Positions 16,497 through 24,114 of a stretch of 39,018 nucleotides of DNA are shown one piece after another. Where the stretch lies: assembly GCA_019114925.1 (NCBI GenBank), contig DXEO01000079.1, positions 1-39,018 on the forward strand, written 5' to 3'. Within the stretch, counting starts at the first letter, position 1. Every line of letters begins with the position of its first letter. A model generated the notes under the pieces. The model saw only the letters and a list, made by a program, of their open reading frames with translations, had not been told where the DNA came from and searched no databases. This DNA is from Candidatus Corynebacterium faecipullorum. Lineage in GTDB: Bacteria > Actinomycetota > Actinomycetes > Mycobacteriales > Mycobacteriaceae. The position numbers and the translations under genes are program-made.

Positions 16497-16570
16497 TGCC
16501 CCCAGCAGGATTCGAACCCGCGACACATGGGGTAGAAACCCACTGCTCTAATCCACTGAGCTATGGAGGC
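16497..16570 (-). tRNA. tRNA-Arg (TCT)
   Basis: A 74-nt minus-strand cloverleaf: acceptor GCCTCCA pairs with TGGGGGC (one T-G pair), discriminator A. The D-arm is TAGCTCAGTGGATTAGAGCA. The anticodon stem GTGGG/CCCAT encloses TTTCTAC with anticodon TCT. The T-arm is GCGGGTTCGAATCCTGC. CCA is not encoded. Confidence 0.96.
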
Positions 16571-16629
16571 GTACCGAAACATCATAACGCACCGTTGCGG
16601 ACTGCCTGATTATCGGGCTATCGCTGGCA

Positions 16630-16909
16630 TTAGTCCTGCGCTGGTGTTGAGGAAGCAAATTCGGCAGGGCGCGCGCTGGCGGTGTTGAGGAGGGAATCGA
16701 TCGAGGTGGCCACGCCGTAGAGATAATCTCCGGCCTCCGTCGTGTGGACTCCGCCGCGTCCGCGGGATAGCAGCTTCACGTTGAGATCTTTTTCAAGCTT
16801 GCGGACGCAGGCTCATAGAAGGTTGCGTGAGCTGTAGCGCTTCTGCAGCTTGCGTGAAAGAACCGTGATCTACGACGGCCCGAAAGTGGTGAAGCTGGCG
16901 AGAGTCCAT
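16630..16909 (-). pseudogene. Frameshifted remnant of a LysR-type regulator
   Basis: From ATG 16909 the minus strand encodes MDSRQLHHFRAVVDHGSF, continuing TQAAEALQLTQPSMSL. This is a clear LysR helix-turn-helix start, but the frame soon hits TGA at about 16798. Shifting frame near 16810 restores the family sequence (RKLEKDLNVKLLSRGRGGV and TTEAGDYLYG), which runs to a stop at 16630. The join suggests loss of 2 nt or gain of 1. Even repaired, the protein would be only about 93 residues against a normal 300, so the ligand-binding domain is gone. It is divergent from ctiP, which an intact LysR would be placed to regulate. Confidence 0.82.
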
Positions 16910-16940
16910 AAGGGCAGACTGCACGAATGCTGAGAATTAT

Positions 16941-16955
16941 TTACCTTTTAGGTAA
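16941..16955. promoter_or_regulatory. Perfect inverted repeat upstream of ctiP promoter
   Basis: TTACCTTTTAGGTAA has perfect 6-bp arms around TTT. It ends 17 nt before the ctiP -10 (TAGACT, 16973-16978), so it covers the -35 region and is well placed for an operator. Confidence 0.6.
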
Positions 16956-16972
16956 GAGAACGTCTGTGGCGG

Positions 16973-16978
16973 TAGACT
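16973..16978 (+). promoter_or_regulatory. -10 element for leaderless ctiP
   Basis: TAGACT ends 7 nt before the ATG at 16986. No Shine-Dalgarno sequence fits in the gap, so the mRNA probably starts at or beside the start codon. Confidence 0.6.
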
Positions 16979-16985
16979 GCCCACC

Positions 16986-19058
16986 ATGCACACTGAGAAA
17001 GAAAATCCCAGCTCACAGCACTTGCGGGGGCTGGCGCACTCGGGGTCGGGAGCGCAGCCTTCCCGCTTGTTGAATCTTTCTTTCGTCGTCTTCGCGGGAC
17101 TCGTGGGAGGAATTATTTCCTTGTTCTTTCTCGCGGATTCGCTTGCCGCCCTGGGCATCCCCGACCCAGGCCGCATGACAACGTTCGGCCTTCCCTTCTT
17201 CCGCGCGGTTGCCTGGATGCTGATGGCGCTAGCCATCGGTTCATTTATGTCCAGCGCCTTTTTGATTTACCCAGCCGTGCCGGACAAGGACAACGAGCGT
17301 CTCATCGAGGCTGGCCTGACCGTCGATGGGCACATTGCGGCGCGCACCGGTGCGTGGGCGGCCGTGGGTGCCGCGGTGGTGTCGTTGATTGAGGTCCCCC
17401 TCGTGATGTCGGACCTCACCGGTACCCCGTTGGGTCAGGTCCTCAACCCAGAGCTGATGGGCATGGCGGTGGGGCAGATCGCCACGTCGCAAGTGTGGCT
17501 GCTCACCGCAGGAATTGCAGCACTCGTTGCCATCATGGGCTTTGTGGCGCGCACCTGGGCAGGCCAGGTTGCCACGTTCTTCCTGTCGCTGTTGTTGACG
17601 GTGCCCCTCGGCATGGAGGGCCACTCGGCCTCCGGTGGTGATCATGATTACGGCACGAACTCGCTGCTATTACACCTGTTCTTCATCATGCTGTGGGTCG
17701 GCGGGCTCATGGGCCTTATTGCGCATGGCCGCCGCCTGGGGCCTGACATGGGCGTGGCGGTTCGCCGGTATTCCACAGTTGCGCTGCTGTCCATCTTGGG
17801 GTTGGCGGCGACCGGTGTGGTCAACGCGCTCATCCGCGTTGAGTTCGGGGATTTATTCACCACTCGCTATGGCTTGCTGGTGTTGAGCAAAACAGTGCTC
17901 ACCGTGGTGCTCGCGGCCATCGGCTTTGTGCATCGCCGGGTCACCATTCCCCAGCTGCAACGCGTGCCGCGCCTGTTTATTCGGGTGTCCGTGGTGGAGG
18001 TTCTCATCATGGCGACCACAGTCGGCGTAGCCATCTCGATGGGCCGTACACCGCCCCCGCCGCCGCGGGATCCGAACCTCAACGCCATGCAGATCCTCGT
18101 GGGCTACGAGCTTTTCGACGCCCCTACAGCCACCAACGTGTGGACCATGTTCCGCTTTGATCTCATGTTTGGCTCGCTCGGACTCGTGCTAGCCGGCTTC
18201 TACCTGTACGCGCTCTGGCGTCTGAAGCAGCGTGGGCTGACGTGGTCGGCGGTGCGTACTTCCTGGTTCCTTGTGGGTTCACTGGGCCTGACGTTGATCC
18301 TGAGCAATGGCATCGGCCTATACATGCCGGCGCTGTACTCCATGCACATGTTGGTGCACATGATTCTGTCCATGGCGATCCCTCTGTGCCTTGTGCTGGG
18401 CGCCCCAGTGACCTTGGTGATGGAAGCGTTTGAACCTGGGGAGCCGGGCAAGCCCACGCTTCACGACGCCGCCGTCGCCCTCACCAGATCCCGTACCCTG
18501 CGTGTGCTCACGCACCCAGCGGTCAACGTCCTGCAGTTCCTGGCTATTCTCTACGTGCTCTACCTCTTCCCGAGCTTCTATGAGGTCGCCATTTCGGAAC
18601 ATGCAGGTCACGTCATCATGAACTGGGTCTTCTTGATTTCCGGCTATATCTACTACTGGGAGGTCATCGGTCCGGATCCGCTGCCGTGGCGCGCGCCCAC
18701 GGGCGTTCGCTTGCTAATTCTGTTTGTGTCGATGCCCATGCACCTCTTCGCCGGTGTTTACCTCATGCAGATGCAGGTGATTCTTGGTTTGGACTTCTAT
18801 GAGTCCTTGAACCTGCCGTGGAATCCGGACTTTGTGAAGGACCAGCGGACCGGCGGTGGCATTTCTTGGGGATTCGGCCAGTTCCCGCTTGTGATTGTGT
18901 TCGGCTCACTCTTCCGGGACTGGCTGCGCGAAGATCGCGCGACCGCCCGGCGCTATGACGCTAAGGCAGACGTGGACGGCGATGCTGAGCTGGAACGCTA
19001 TAACGCCATGCTTAAACAAATGGGGGAAGGCGACGAGTCTAGCTTCCGCCAGCACTAG
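16986..19058 (+). CDS. ctiP: Copper transport/insertion membrane protein (CopD-CtaG fusion)
   Basis: A 690-residue polytopic protein. The N-terminal half, about residues 20-350, is a CopD-like domain with about eight helices and EGHSASGGDHDYGTNSLLLH in its middle. The C-terminal half, from about 370 to 650, is a CtaG/caa3-assembly domain with His-containing helices (YSMHMLVHMILSM, MPMHLFAGVYLM). This architecture is that of C. glutamicum CtiP, required for delivering copper to cytochrome aa3 oxidase and induced by copper starvation. The C-terminal tail is charged and cytoplasmic. A perfect inverted repeat and a leaderless promoter lie upstream. Confidence 0.88.
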   Translation: MHTEKENPSSQHLRGLAHSGSGAQPSRLLNLSFVVFAGLVGGIISLFFLADSLAALGIPDPGRMTTFGLPFFRAVAWMLMALAIGSFMSSAFLIYPAVPDKDNERLIEAGLTVDGHIAARTGAWAAVGAAVVSLIEVPLVMSDLTGTPLGQVLNPELMGMAVGQIATSQVWLLTAGIAALVAIMGFVARTWAGQVATFFLSLLLTVPLGMEGHSASGGDHDYGTNSLLLHLFFIMLWVGGLMGLIAHGRRLGPDMGVAVRRYSTVALLSILGLAATGVVNALIRVEFGDLFTTRYGLLVLSKTVLTVVLAAIGFVHRRVTIPQLQRVPRLFIRVSVVEVLIMATTVGVAISMGRTPPPPPRDPNLNAMQILVGYELFDAPTATNVWTMFRFDLMFGSLGLVLAGFYLYALWRLKQRGLTWSAVRTSWFLVGSLGLTLILSNGIGLYMPALYSMHMLVHMILSMAIPLCLVLGAPVTLVMEAFEPGEPGKPTLHDAAVALTRSRTLRVLTHPAVNVLQFLAILYVLYLFPSFYEVAISEHAGHVIMNWVFLISGYIYYWEVIGPDPLPWRAPTGVRLLILFVSMPMHLFAGVYLMQMQVILGLDFYESLNLPWNPDFVKDQRTGGGISWGFGQFPLVIVFGSLFRDWLREDRATARRYDAKADVDGDAELERYNAMLKQMGEGDESSFRQH

Positions 19059-19135
19059 AGAGCTGGCGCGTCCAGGGTGATGGAAAGGGTACTTCTGCCT
19101 GGATAGATGGATTTTTTGTTGACGCTTGCAACAAG

Positions 19136-19144
19136 TTATCCACA
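19136..19144 (+). promoter_or_regulatory. DnaA-box sequence upstream of ssb paralogue
   Basis: TTATCCACA is an exact match to the DnaA-box consensus and lies 121 nt before the ssb-like start. A small inverted repeat (TTGTTG-N7-CAACAA, 19116-19134) sits beside it. One 9-bp match is weak on its own. Confidence 0.4.
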
Positions 19145-19264
19145 GGTTGCTGGCGAAATCATTGCGGGTGCGGTTCTTGGTGGCAAAGATGCGAGGTAAG
19201 GGAGGCGCATCGCTTCCTTAAACTCAAGAAAGCCACGAGCCATGACCAGCAAAGGAATCTCGCA

Positions 19265-19909
19265 ATGTCTCAATACCCAATCTCCATTACAGGACGTCTG
19301 ACCCACGACCCGCACCTGACCAAAATTAGCGACACCATGTATAAGGCCCGCATCCGCATCGCTTCTTCCCGCAGCGTTCCGGAAAAAGACGAGGAGGGAA
19401 AAACCGTATGGCGGGAGCTGGACCTTAACTTCATCGATGGAGAAGTATGGGGTCAGTGCGCCATCAACGTGAAGAAGTCCCTGTTTAAGGGCATGCCCGT
19501 CTTCGTTATGGGCTCCATCGTGACGGACCGATGGAAAGATCAACACGGTGCGAAGCGCTCTAGGACCTATATCAAGATTGCTCACGTGGGCCTAGACCTC
19601 AACCGCTTCTGCGTCACCTCTACAAAGATCGGTACCTCCTATGGTGAGGAGGGCAGCGAAGCCCTCTGGCTAGGGGAGAACCCGCCGGTACTCGACGTGG
19701 ATTACACGGCACCGCCGAGCGATACACAGAACGCAGGGGATACGCAGAACGCAGACAACACAGAAGGCTCGGAGAGCGCAACGGAAGAAGCAATGCCAGC
19801 TGCATTGCGGCCGGGAGATACTCCGCAGGACACCGCGGCGGACCGTCAGCAAGCGCAGTGTGGGGCTGAACCATACCTTGAACCGGAGCCAGAAGAAGCG
19901 ATGGTCTAA
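19265..19909 (+). CDS. ssbB: Single-stranded DNA-binding protein paralogue (SSBb-like)
   Basis: A 214-residue protein with an N-terminal OB fold (about residues 1-120) of SSB type: MSQYPISITGRLTHDP, the middle strand with VWRELDLNFIDGEVWG, and FVMGSIVTDRWKDQHG. The tail from about 140 is acidic, Thr/Asp/Glu-rich and ends EPEPEEAMV rather than the DDDIPF tip of housekeeping SSB, so partner recruitment may differ. Mycobacteria have a second SSB next to ettA (Rv2478c as I recall), the same arrangement as here. ATG 19265 follows AAAGGAAT. A role in recombination or stress repair is inferred. Confidence 0.82.
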   Translation: MSQYPISITGRLTHDPHLTKISDTMYKARIRIASSRSVPEKDEEGKTVWRELDLNFIDGEVWGQCAINVKKSLFKGMPVFVMGSIVTDRWKDQHGAKRSRTYIKIAHVGLDLNRFCVTSTKIGTSYGEEGSEALWLGENPPVLDVDYTAPPSDTQNAGDTQNADNTEGSESATEEAMPAALRPGDTPQDTAADRQQAQCGAEPYLEPEPEEAMV

Positions 19910-19911
19910 GG

Positions 19912-19949
19912 ACAAAGGACTACCGCCGCCCATGTCATGTAGTCTTTGT
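19912..19949 (+). terminator. Possible hairpin between ssb and ettA
   Basis: ACAAAGGACTA (19912-19922) pairs with TAGTCTTTGT (19940-19949) with one bulge, followed by ACTGTTATTTA. It could be a weak terminator or a leader structure of ettA. Confidence 0.35.
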
Positions 19950-19989
19950 ACTGTTATTTACCAATCCTGACAGAAGCAAAGGGTGAAAC

Positions 19990-21660
19990 ATGGGCGAATT
20001 CATCTACACGATGAAAAACGTGCGTAAGGCCATCGGTGACAAGGTTATTTTGGACAACGTCACCATGGCTTTCTACCCGGGCGCCAAGATCGGCGTCGTG
20101 GGCCCCAACGGTGCAGGTAAGTCCTCGATCCTGAAGATTATGGCCGGACTGGATCAGCCGTCCAACGGTGAGGCATTCATCGATCCGGGCAAGACCGTCG
20201 GCATCCTCCTCCAGGAGCCGCCGCTCAACGAGGAAAAGACGGTCCGTGAGAACGTCGAAGAGGGGCTCGGAGAGATCTTCCAGAAGAAGCAGCGCTTCGA
20301 AGAGATTGCTGAAGAGATGGCCACCAACTACTCCGATGAACTCATGGAGGAGATGGGCAAGCTCCAGGAGGAGCTGGATGCCGCCGATGCCTGGGAAGTG
20401 GATTCCAAGATCGAGCAGGCCATGGAAGCACTGCGCTGCCCGCCGTCCGATGATCCGGTGACCAATCTTTCCGGTGGTGAGCGCCGCCGCGTTGCGCTGG
20501 CCAAGCTGCTGCTGAGTGAGCCGGACCTGCTGCTGCTGGACGAGCCTACGAACCACCTTGACGCCGAGTCCGTCCAGTGGCTGGAGAAGCACCTCGAGAC
20601 CTACCCGGGTGCGGTCCTTGCCGTGACCCACGACCGCTACTTCCTCGACCACGTCGCGGGCTGGATCTGTGAGGTTGACCGCGGCAAGCTCTACCCCTAC
20701 GAGGGCAACTACTCCACCTACTTGGAGAAGAAGGCCGAGCGTCTCGAGATTGCTGGCGCTAAGGATAAGAAGCTGCAGAAGCGCCTCAAGGACGAGCTCG
20801 CGTGGGTTCGCTCCGGTGCGAAGGCCCGCCAGGCCAAGAACAAGGCTCGTCTCCAGCGCTACGAGGAAATGGCTGCGGAGGCCGAGCAGTACAAGAAGCT
20901 CGACTTCGAAGAGATTCAGATTCCGACTCCGCCGCGCCTGGGCAACAAGGTTGTGGAGGTCAAGAACCTGACCAAGGGCTTCGACGGCCGTGTCCTCATC
21001 AAGGATCTTTCCTTCACCTTGCCGCGCAACGGCATCGTCGGTGTTATCGGCCCCAACGGTGTGGGTAAGTCCACCCTGTTCAAGACCATCGTGGGATTGG
21101 AGCAGCCGGATTCCGGTTCCGTTGACGTCGGCGAGACCGTCAAGCTGTCTTATGTTGACCAGGGCCGCGAGAACATTGACCCGGAGGCCACCGTGTGGGA
21201 GGTCGTTTCCGACGGGCTGGATTACATCCACGTTGGTCAGAACGAGATGCCGTCCCGCGCCTACCTTTCCGCTTTCGGTTTCAAGGGCGCTGACCAGCAA
21301 AAGCCTTCCAAGGTCCTCTCCGGTGGTGAGCGTAACCGCCTGAACCTGGCCTTGACCCTTAAGGAAGGCGGCAACCTGATCCTCCTCGATGAGCCGACCA
21401 ACGACCTAGACGTGGAAACCCTGGGTTCCTTGGAAAACGCCCTGGAGAAGTTCCCTGGCTGCGCCGTGGTTATCTCCCACGATCGCTGGTTCCTCGATCG
21501 CACCTGTACCCACATCTTGGCGTGGGAGGGCAACGTTGCAGAAGGCCAGTGGTTCTGGTTCGAGGGCAACTTCGGCGACTACGAGAAGAACAAGGTCGAG
21601 CGACTCGGCGAGGAGGCTGCACGCCCGTCCCGCGTAACCCACCGTAAGCTCAGCCGCTAG
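19990..21660 (+). CDS. ettA: Energy-dependent translational throttle protein (ABC-F)
   Basis: A 556-residue soluble ABC-F ATPase with two nucleotide-binding domains. Walker A motifs are GPNGAGKS (about residue 37) and GPNGVGKS (about 354), with signatures LSGGERRRV and LSGGERNRL and Walker B LLLLDEPTNHLD and LILLDEPTNDLD. The charged interdomain linker (about 240-310, rich in KKAERLE and RQAKNKARL) contacts the ribosomal P-site tRNA. EttA gates entry of ribosomes into elongation according to the ADP/ATP ratio. There are no membrane segments. Length equals the family norm (about 555). The thioesterase gene follows after 48 nt. Confidence 0.95.
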   Translation: MGEFIYTMKNVRKAIGDKVILDNVTMAFYPGAKIGVVGPNGAGKSSILKIMAGLDQPSNGEAFIDPGKTVGILLQEPPLNEEKTVRENVEEGLGEIFQKKQRFEEIAEEMATNYSDELMEEMGKLQEELDAADAWEVDSKIEQAMEALRCPPSDDPVTNLSGGERRRVALAKLLLSEPDLLLLDEPTNHLDAESVQWLEKHLETYPGAVLAVTHDRYFLDHVAGWICEVDRGKLYPYEGNYSTYLEKKAERLEIAGAKDKKLQKRLKDELAWVRSGAKARQAKNKARLQRYEEMAAEAEQYKKLDFEEIQIPTPPRLGNKVVEVKNLTKGFDGRVLIKDLSFTLPRNGIVGVIGPNGVGKSTLFKTIVGLEQPDSGSVDVGETVKLSYVDQGRENIDPEATVWEVVSDGLDYIHVGQNEMPSRAYLSAFGFKGADQQKPSKVLSGGERNRLNLALTLKEGGNLILLDEPTNDLDVETLGSLENALEKFPGCAVVISHDRWFLDRTCTHILAWEGNVAEGQWFWFEGNFGDYEKNKVERLGEEAARPSRVTHRKLSR

Positions 21661-21708
21661 GGCCTTTTGCCCCTAGCGTTTAAGCACGAACTCCGGAAGG
21701 AACCTGGA

Positions 21709-22167
21709 ATGTCCGCTCAGAATGTTGTGTTGGAGGAGACTAAGGGCAACGTCCACGCGCTTACCGTGGGCGTGCGCTGGTCGGACTTCGACATGTACGG
21801 CCACATGATGAACGCCAACTTCATCGAGCTGGCGCAGGAGGCGCGCTTGGCTTTTGCCATGCACCACTTCTACGCTCGCGGCGTCAACATGGTGGCTTTC
21901 GTTCGTCACATCGAGGCGGACTATGTCCGCCCCATCAAGTGGGATGGACGCCATGGAACGGTGACGGTGGAAACCACGGTGGTGCGCCTCGGCACCACGT
22001 CTTTCACCACTCGCCAGACGATCAAGGATGCGCAGGGCCAAGTGGCCTGCGTCATTGATTGCGTGCAGGTCACCATCGACCCAGAAACTCAGATGCCGCG
22101 AGAGGTCTCTGAGCAGGAGCGCAATATTATCCTGGAGCACGCCGTCGTCGAGCTTGAGCAGCAGTAA
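21709..22167 (+). CDS. Acyl-CoA thioesterase, hot-dog fold (4HBT)
   Basis: A 152-residue protein of the YbgC/4HBT group. VRWSDFDMYGHMMNANFIELAQEAR contains the typical Asp/His pair of the active site on the long hot-dog helix. It should hydrolyse acyl-CoA or another acyl thioester; the chain length is not readable. ATG 21709 has GGAAGG 8 nt upstream; the frame extends to 21667 but with poor start context. The stop overlaps the next gene by 1 nt (TAATG). ettA-thioesterase-unknown gene order is shared with mycobacteria (Rv2477c to Rv2474c as I recall). Confidence 0.87.
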   Translation: MSAQNVVLEETKGNVHALTVGVRWSDFDMYGHMMNANFIELAQEARLAFAMHHFYARGVNMVAFVRHIEADYVRPIKWDGRHGTVTVETTVVRLGTTSFTTRQTIKDAQGQVACVIDCVQVTIDPETQMPREVSEQERNIILEHAVVELEQQ

Positions 22168-22823
22168 TGGAGCGCGAAACTCTGACATTGCGCAGCGGTG
22201 GGGTAGGGCTGCGCGCCCTACTTTCCCGCGCGACGGGGCTGGATGCATCCGCAGCGGTGCGCCTGCGTCAGTACGATACCAACCAAGCTGAGGTCTTTGT
22301 CACCACCCCGTTCGATGTTGTCGTGGCGCGGCGCTGTGAGGGGACTGTGGGCCGCGACGGTGCCGTGGTGTCGGCGCCGGCGCTTCTCGACGCCCTCCAC
22401 ACCGTCCCTGATTCCCTCGGCCACGAGGGAGGCGTGGAACTTGATTTAGGTCCAGCACGTGATCCGTCCTGGCCGGGGGCCTTGCCGCCGGTACAGGGTT
22501 TTAGGGAGATCGACTCGCTGCCGGTCGACGTTGTCCGTGAACTCGCGGACAAGGGCCGTCAGCTGGCCCGCCAGTTCTCCGGGCCGATGGGACCTCCGAA
22601 GAGCCTGCTGAATCAGACGGTGCTCACCGTGAATGATGCGGAGACTCAGGTGGAGATTCCCATGCGGATGATTTTCGCCTGCACGAGCTTGGGGCTCATC
22701 CCGGGCTTTGCCGCCTCGCTCGAGATCCCGCGCCACCTTCGCGTGGCAGGCAAGGGGCGCTGGGTACGCCTCGATGCGCCTTATGGCAGCGTCTACCACT
22801 CGACTCGGCTGTCCTTGTTCTAA
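22167..22823 (+). CDS. Conserved actinobacterial protein of unknown function
   Basis: A 218-residue soluble protein with no domain that I can name. It has no signal peptide, no membrane segment and no cofactor motif. The sequence is balanced, with a central Pro-rich stretch (WPGALPPVQGF) and a C-terminal half with AETQVEIPMRMIFACTSLG. It starts on the last base of the thioesterase stop codon, so expression is tightly coupled. Position and size match the mycobacterial gene next to the corresponding thioesterase (Rv2474c). Function unknown; the coupling suggests a role alongside the thioesterase. Confidence 0.75.
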   Translation: MERETLTLRSGGVGLRALLSRATGLDASAAVRLRQYDTNQAEVFVTTPFDVVVARRCEGTVGRDGAVVSAPALLDALHTVPDSLGHEGGVELDLGPARDPSWPGALPPVQGFREIDSLPVDVVRELADKGRQLARQFSGPMGPPKSLLNQTVLTVNDAETQVEIPMRMIFACTSLGLIPGFAASLEIPRHLRVAGKGRWVRLDAPYGSVYHSTRLSLF

Positions 22824-22844
22824 ATGTTGCTCAAGCAATGCGTA

Positions 22845-22885
22845 CCCCGCCAGTGCGGCGCCTACGGCGACCGTCCAGGGCGGGG
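22845..22885 (+). terminator. Hairpin after the unknown-function gene
   Basis: CCCCGCC (22845-22851) pairs with GGCGGGG (22879-22885), with further GC-rich pairing inside. CTTTG follows. A likely terminator of the ettA-thioesterase-unknown unit. Confidence 0.55.
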
Positions 22886-22895
22886 CTTTGCATAA

Positions 22896-22923
22896 AGAGC
22901 GCTACGGCTGCCACAGAGCGCTA
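22896..22923 (+). repeat. Direct repeat upstream of ald
   Basis: AGAGCGCTA occurs at 22896-22904 and again at 22915-22923, a 19-bp period (about two helical turns). Each copy contains the palindrome AGCGCT. It lies about 110-135 nt before the ald start codon and could be a regulator site. Confidence 0.35.
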
Positions 22924-23031
22924 TGCCTACCTTGGATCTGATTGAGCTGAGACGGCACACAAAAGGGGTGATCTGCGTTACCCTAAAGGGGTCGAATTCT
23001 TTTTCTTCAGCAAAAGGAGATGGCTCGAACC

Positions 23032-24114
23032 ATGCGTATTGGCGTACCCAAAGAAATAATGAACAACGAAAACCGCGTCGCGCTGACCCCGAGTGCGGCG
23101 GACACGCTGATTAAAGACGGCCATGAGGTTTTGGTTGAGACCATGGCGGGGGAAGGCGCTTCCTTCCCTGACTCCGAGTATCAGGCCGTCGGTGCGACCA
23201 TCGTGCCCACTGCTGCGGAGGCATGGGCAGCGGAGATGGTGGTCAAGGTTAAGGAACCGCTGAAGTCCGAGTATGGCTACCTGCGCGAGGATCTGCTGCT
23301 GTTTACCTACCTGCACCTAGCCGCGGACCGCCCGTTGACGGAAGCCCTGATGAAGTCGGGTACCACGGCCGTGGCCTACGAGACAGTGACTGATTCTCGC
23401 GGCACCCTGCCATTGCTCACCCCAATGTCCCAGGTAGCTGGTCGTCTTGCAGTAATCGAGGGCGCACATCACCTGCTCTCCACCGAAGGTGGGCGCGGTT
23501 TGCTGGTCGCCGGCGTGCCAGGTACGCGGCCGGCTCGCGTCGTAGTCATCGGCGGTGGCCAGGTGGGGGCGTCGGCAGTCGCGATGGCGCACGGCCTGCG
23601 CGGCGAGGTGACGGTGCTGGACCTTGATCCGCACGTGCTGCAGCGCTTTGATGAGCAGTATCAAGGCAGCGTGCGCACTATCGTGTCGGCCCCATCGGCG
23701 CTGGAGGAAGAGCTGCTGGAGGCGGATCTGGTCATCGGCGCGGTGCTCGTTCCAGGTGCTGCGGCCCCGAAATTAGTGCGCGAGGATGTGGTCAAGCGGA
23801 TGAAGAAGGGCGCCGTGCTTGTCGACGTCGCCATTGACCAAGGCGGCTGCTTCGAGAACTCCCACAAGACCTCGCACGACGAGCCTACCTTTAATGTGCA
23901 TGACACCATCTTCTACTGCGTGGCTAACATGCCGGGCGCGGTAGCGAATACGTCTGCCCGGGCGCTGGGCTCTGCCACTCTGCCCTATATGCGCGCGCTG
24001 GCTGCTGATGGTTTCGACAGTGCAGTTGAGCGCTTCCCGGGCCTAGCTGATGGACTCATGACGCGTGGGGGAGAGCTGGTGTCCCAGCCGGTAAAGGACG
24101 CCTTCGGGCTTTAA
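23032..24114 (+). CDS. ald: Alanine dehydrogenase
   Basis: A 360-residue NAD+-dependent enzyme converting L-alanine to pyruvate and ammonia, or the reverse. ATG 23032 gives the canonical MRIGVPKEIMNNENRVALTP; the ATG at 23020 abuts AGGAG with no spacing. MVVKVKEPLKSEY has the substrate-binding Lys, TYLHLAAD the catalytic His, and VIGGGQVGASAVAMAHGL the Rossmann NAD-binding motif. Length is near the family's 370. The 3' end overlaps the convergent DASS gene by 4 nt. It may act with the alanine symporter at 13043. Confidence 0.95.
   Translation: MRIGVPKEIMNNENRVALTPSAADTLIKDGHEVLVETMAGEGASFPDSEYQAVGATIVPTAAEAWAAEMVVKVKEPLKSEYGYLREDLLLFTYLHLAADRPLTEALMKSGTTAVAYETVTDSRGTLPLLTPMSQVAGRLAVIEGAHHLLSTEGGRGLLVAGVPGTRPARVVVIGGGQVGASAVAMAHGLRGEVTVLDLDPHVLQRFDEQYQGSVRTIVSAPSALEEELLEADLVIGAVLVPGAAAPKLVREDVVKRMKKGAVLVDVAIDQGGCFENSHKTSHDEPTFNVHDTIFYCVANMPGAVANTSARALGSATLPYMRALAADGFDSAVERFPGLADGLMTRGGELVSQPVKDAFGL

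Noticed and set aside
16948-16966. Possible DtxR box upstream of ctiP (TTAGGTAAG half)
   Set aside because: Only one half-site matches; the symmetric TTACCT-TTT-AGGTAA is the better description.
19954-21300. Long minus-strand open frame (about 450 codons) opposite ettA
   Set aside because: It has the low-complexity Leu/Val/Gly composition of an antisense shadow in GC-rich DNA; the plus strand has unmistakable ABC-F motifs throughout.
22966-22984. GlxR-like site upstream of ald
   Set aside because: GGTGA-N6-TTACC differs from the consensus at several fixed positions.
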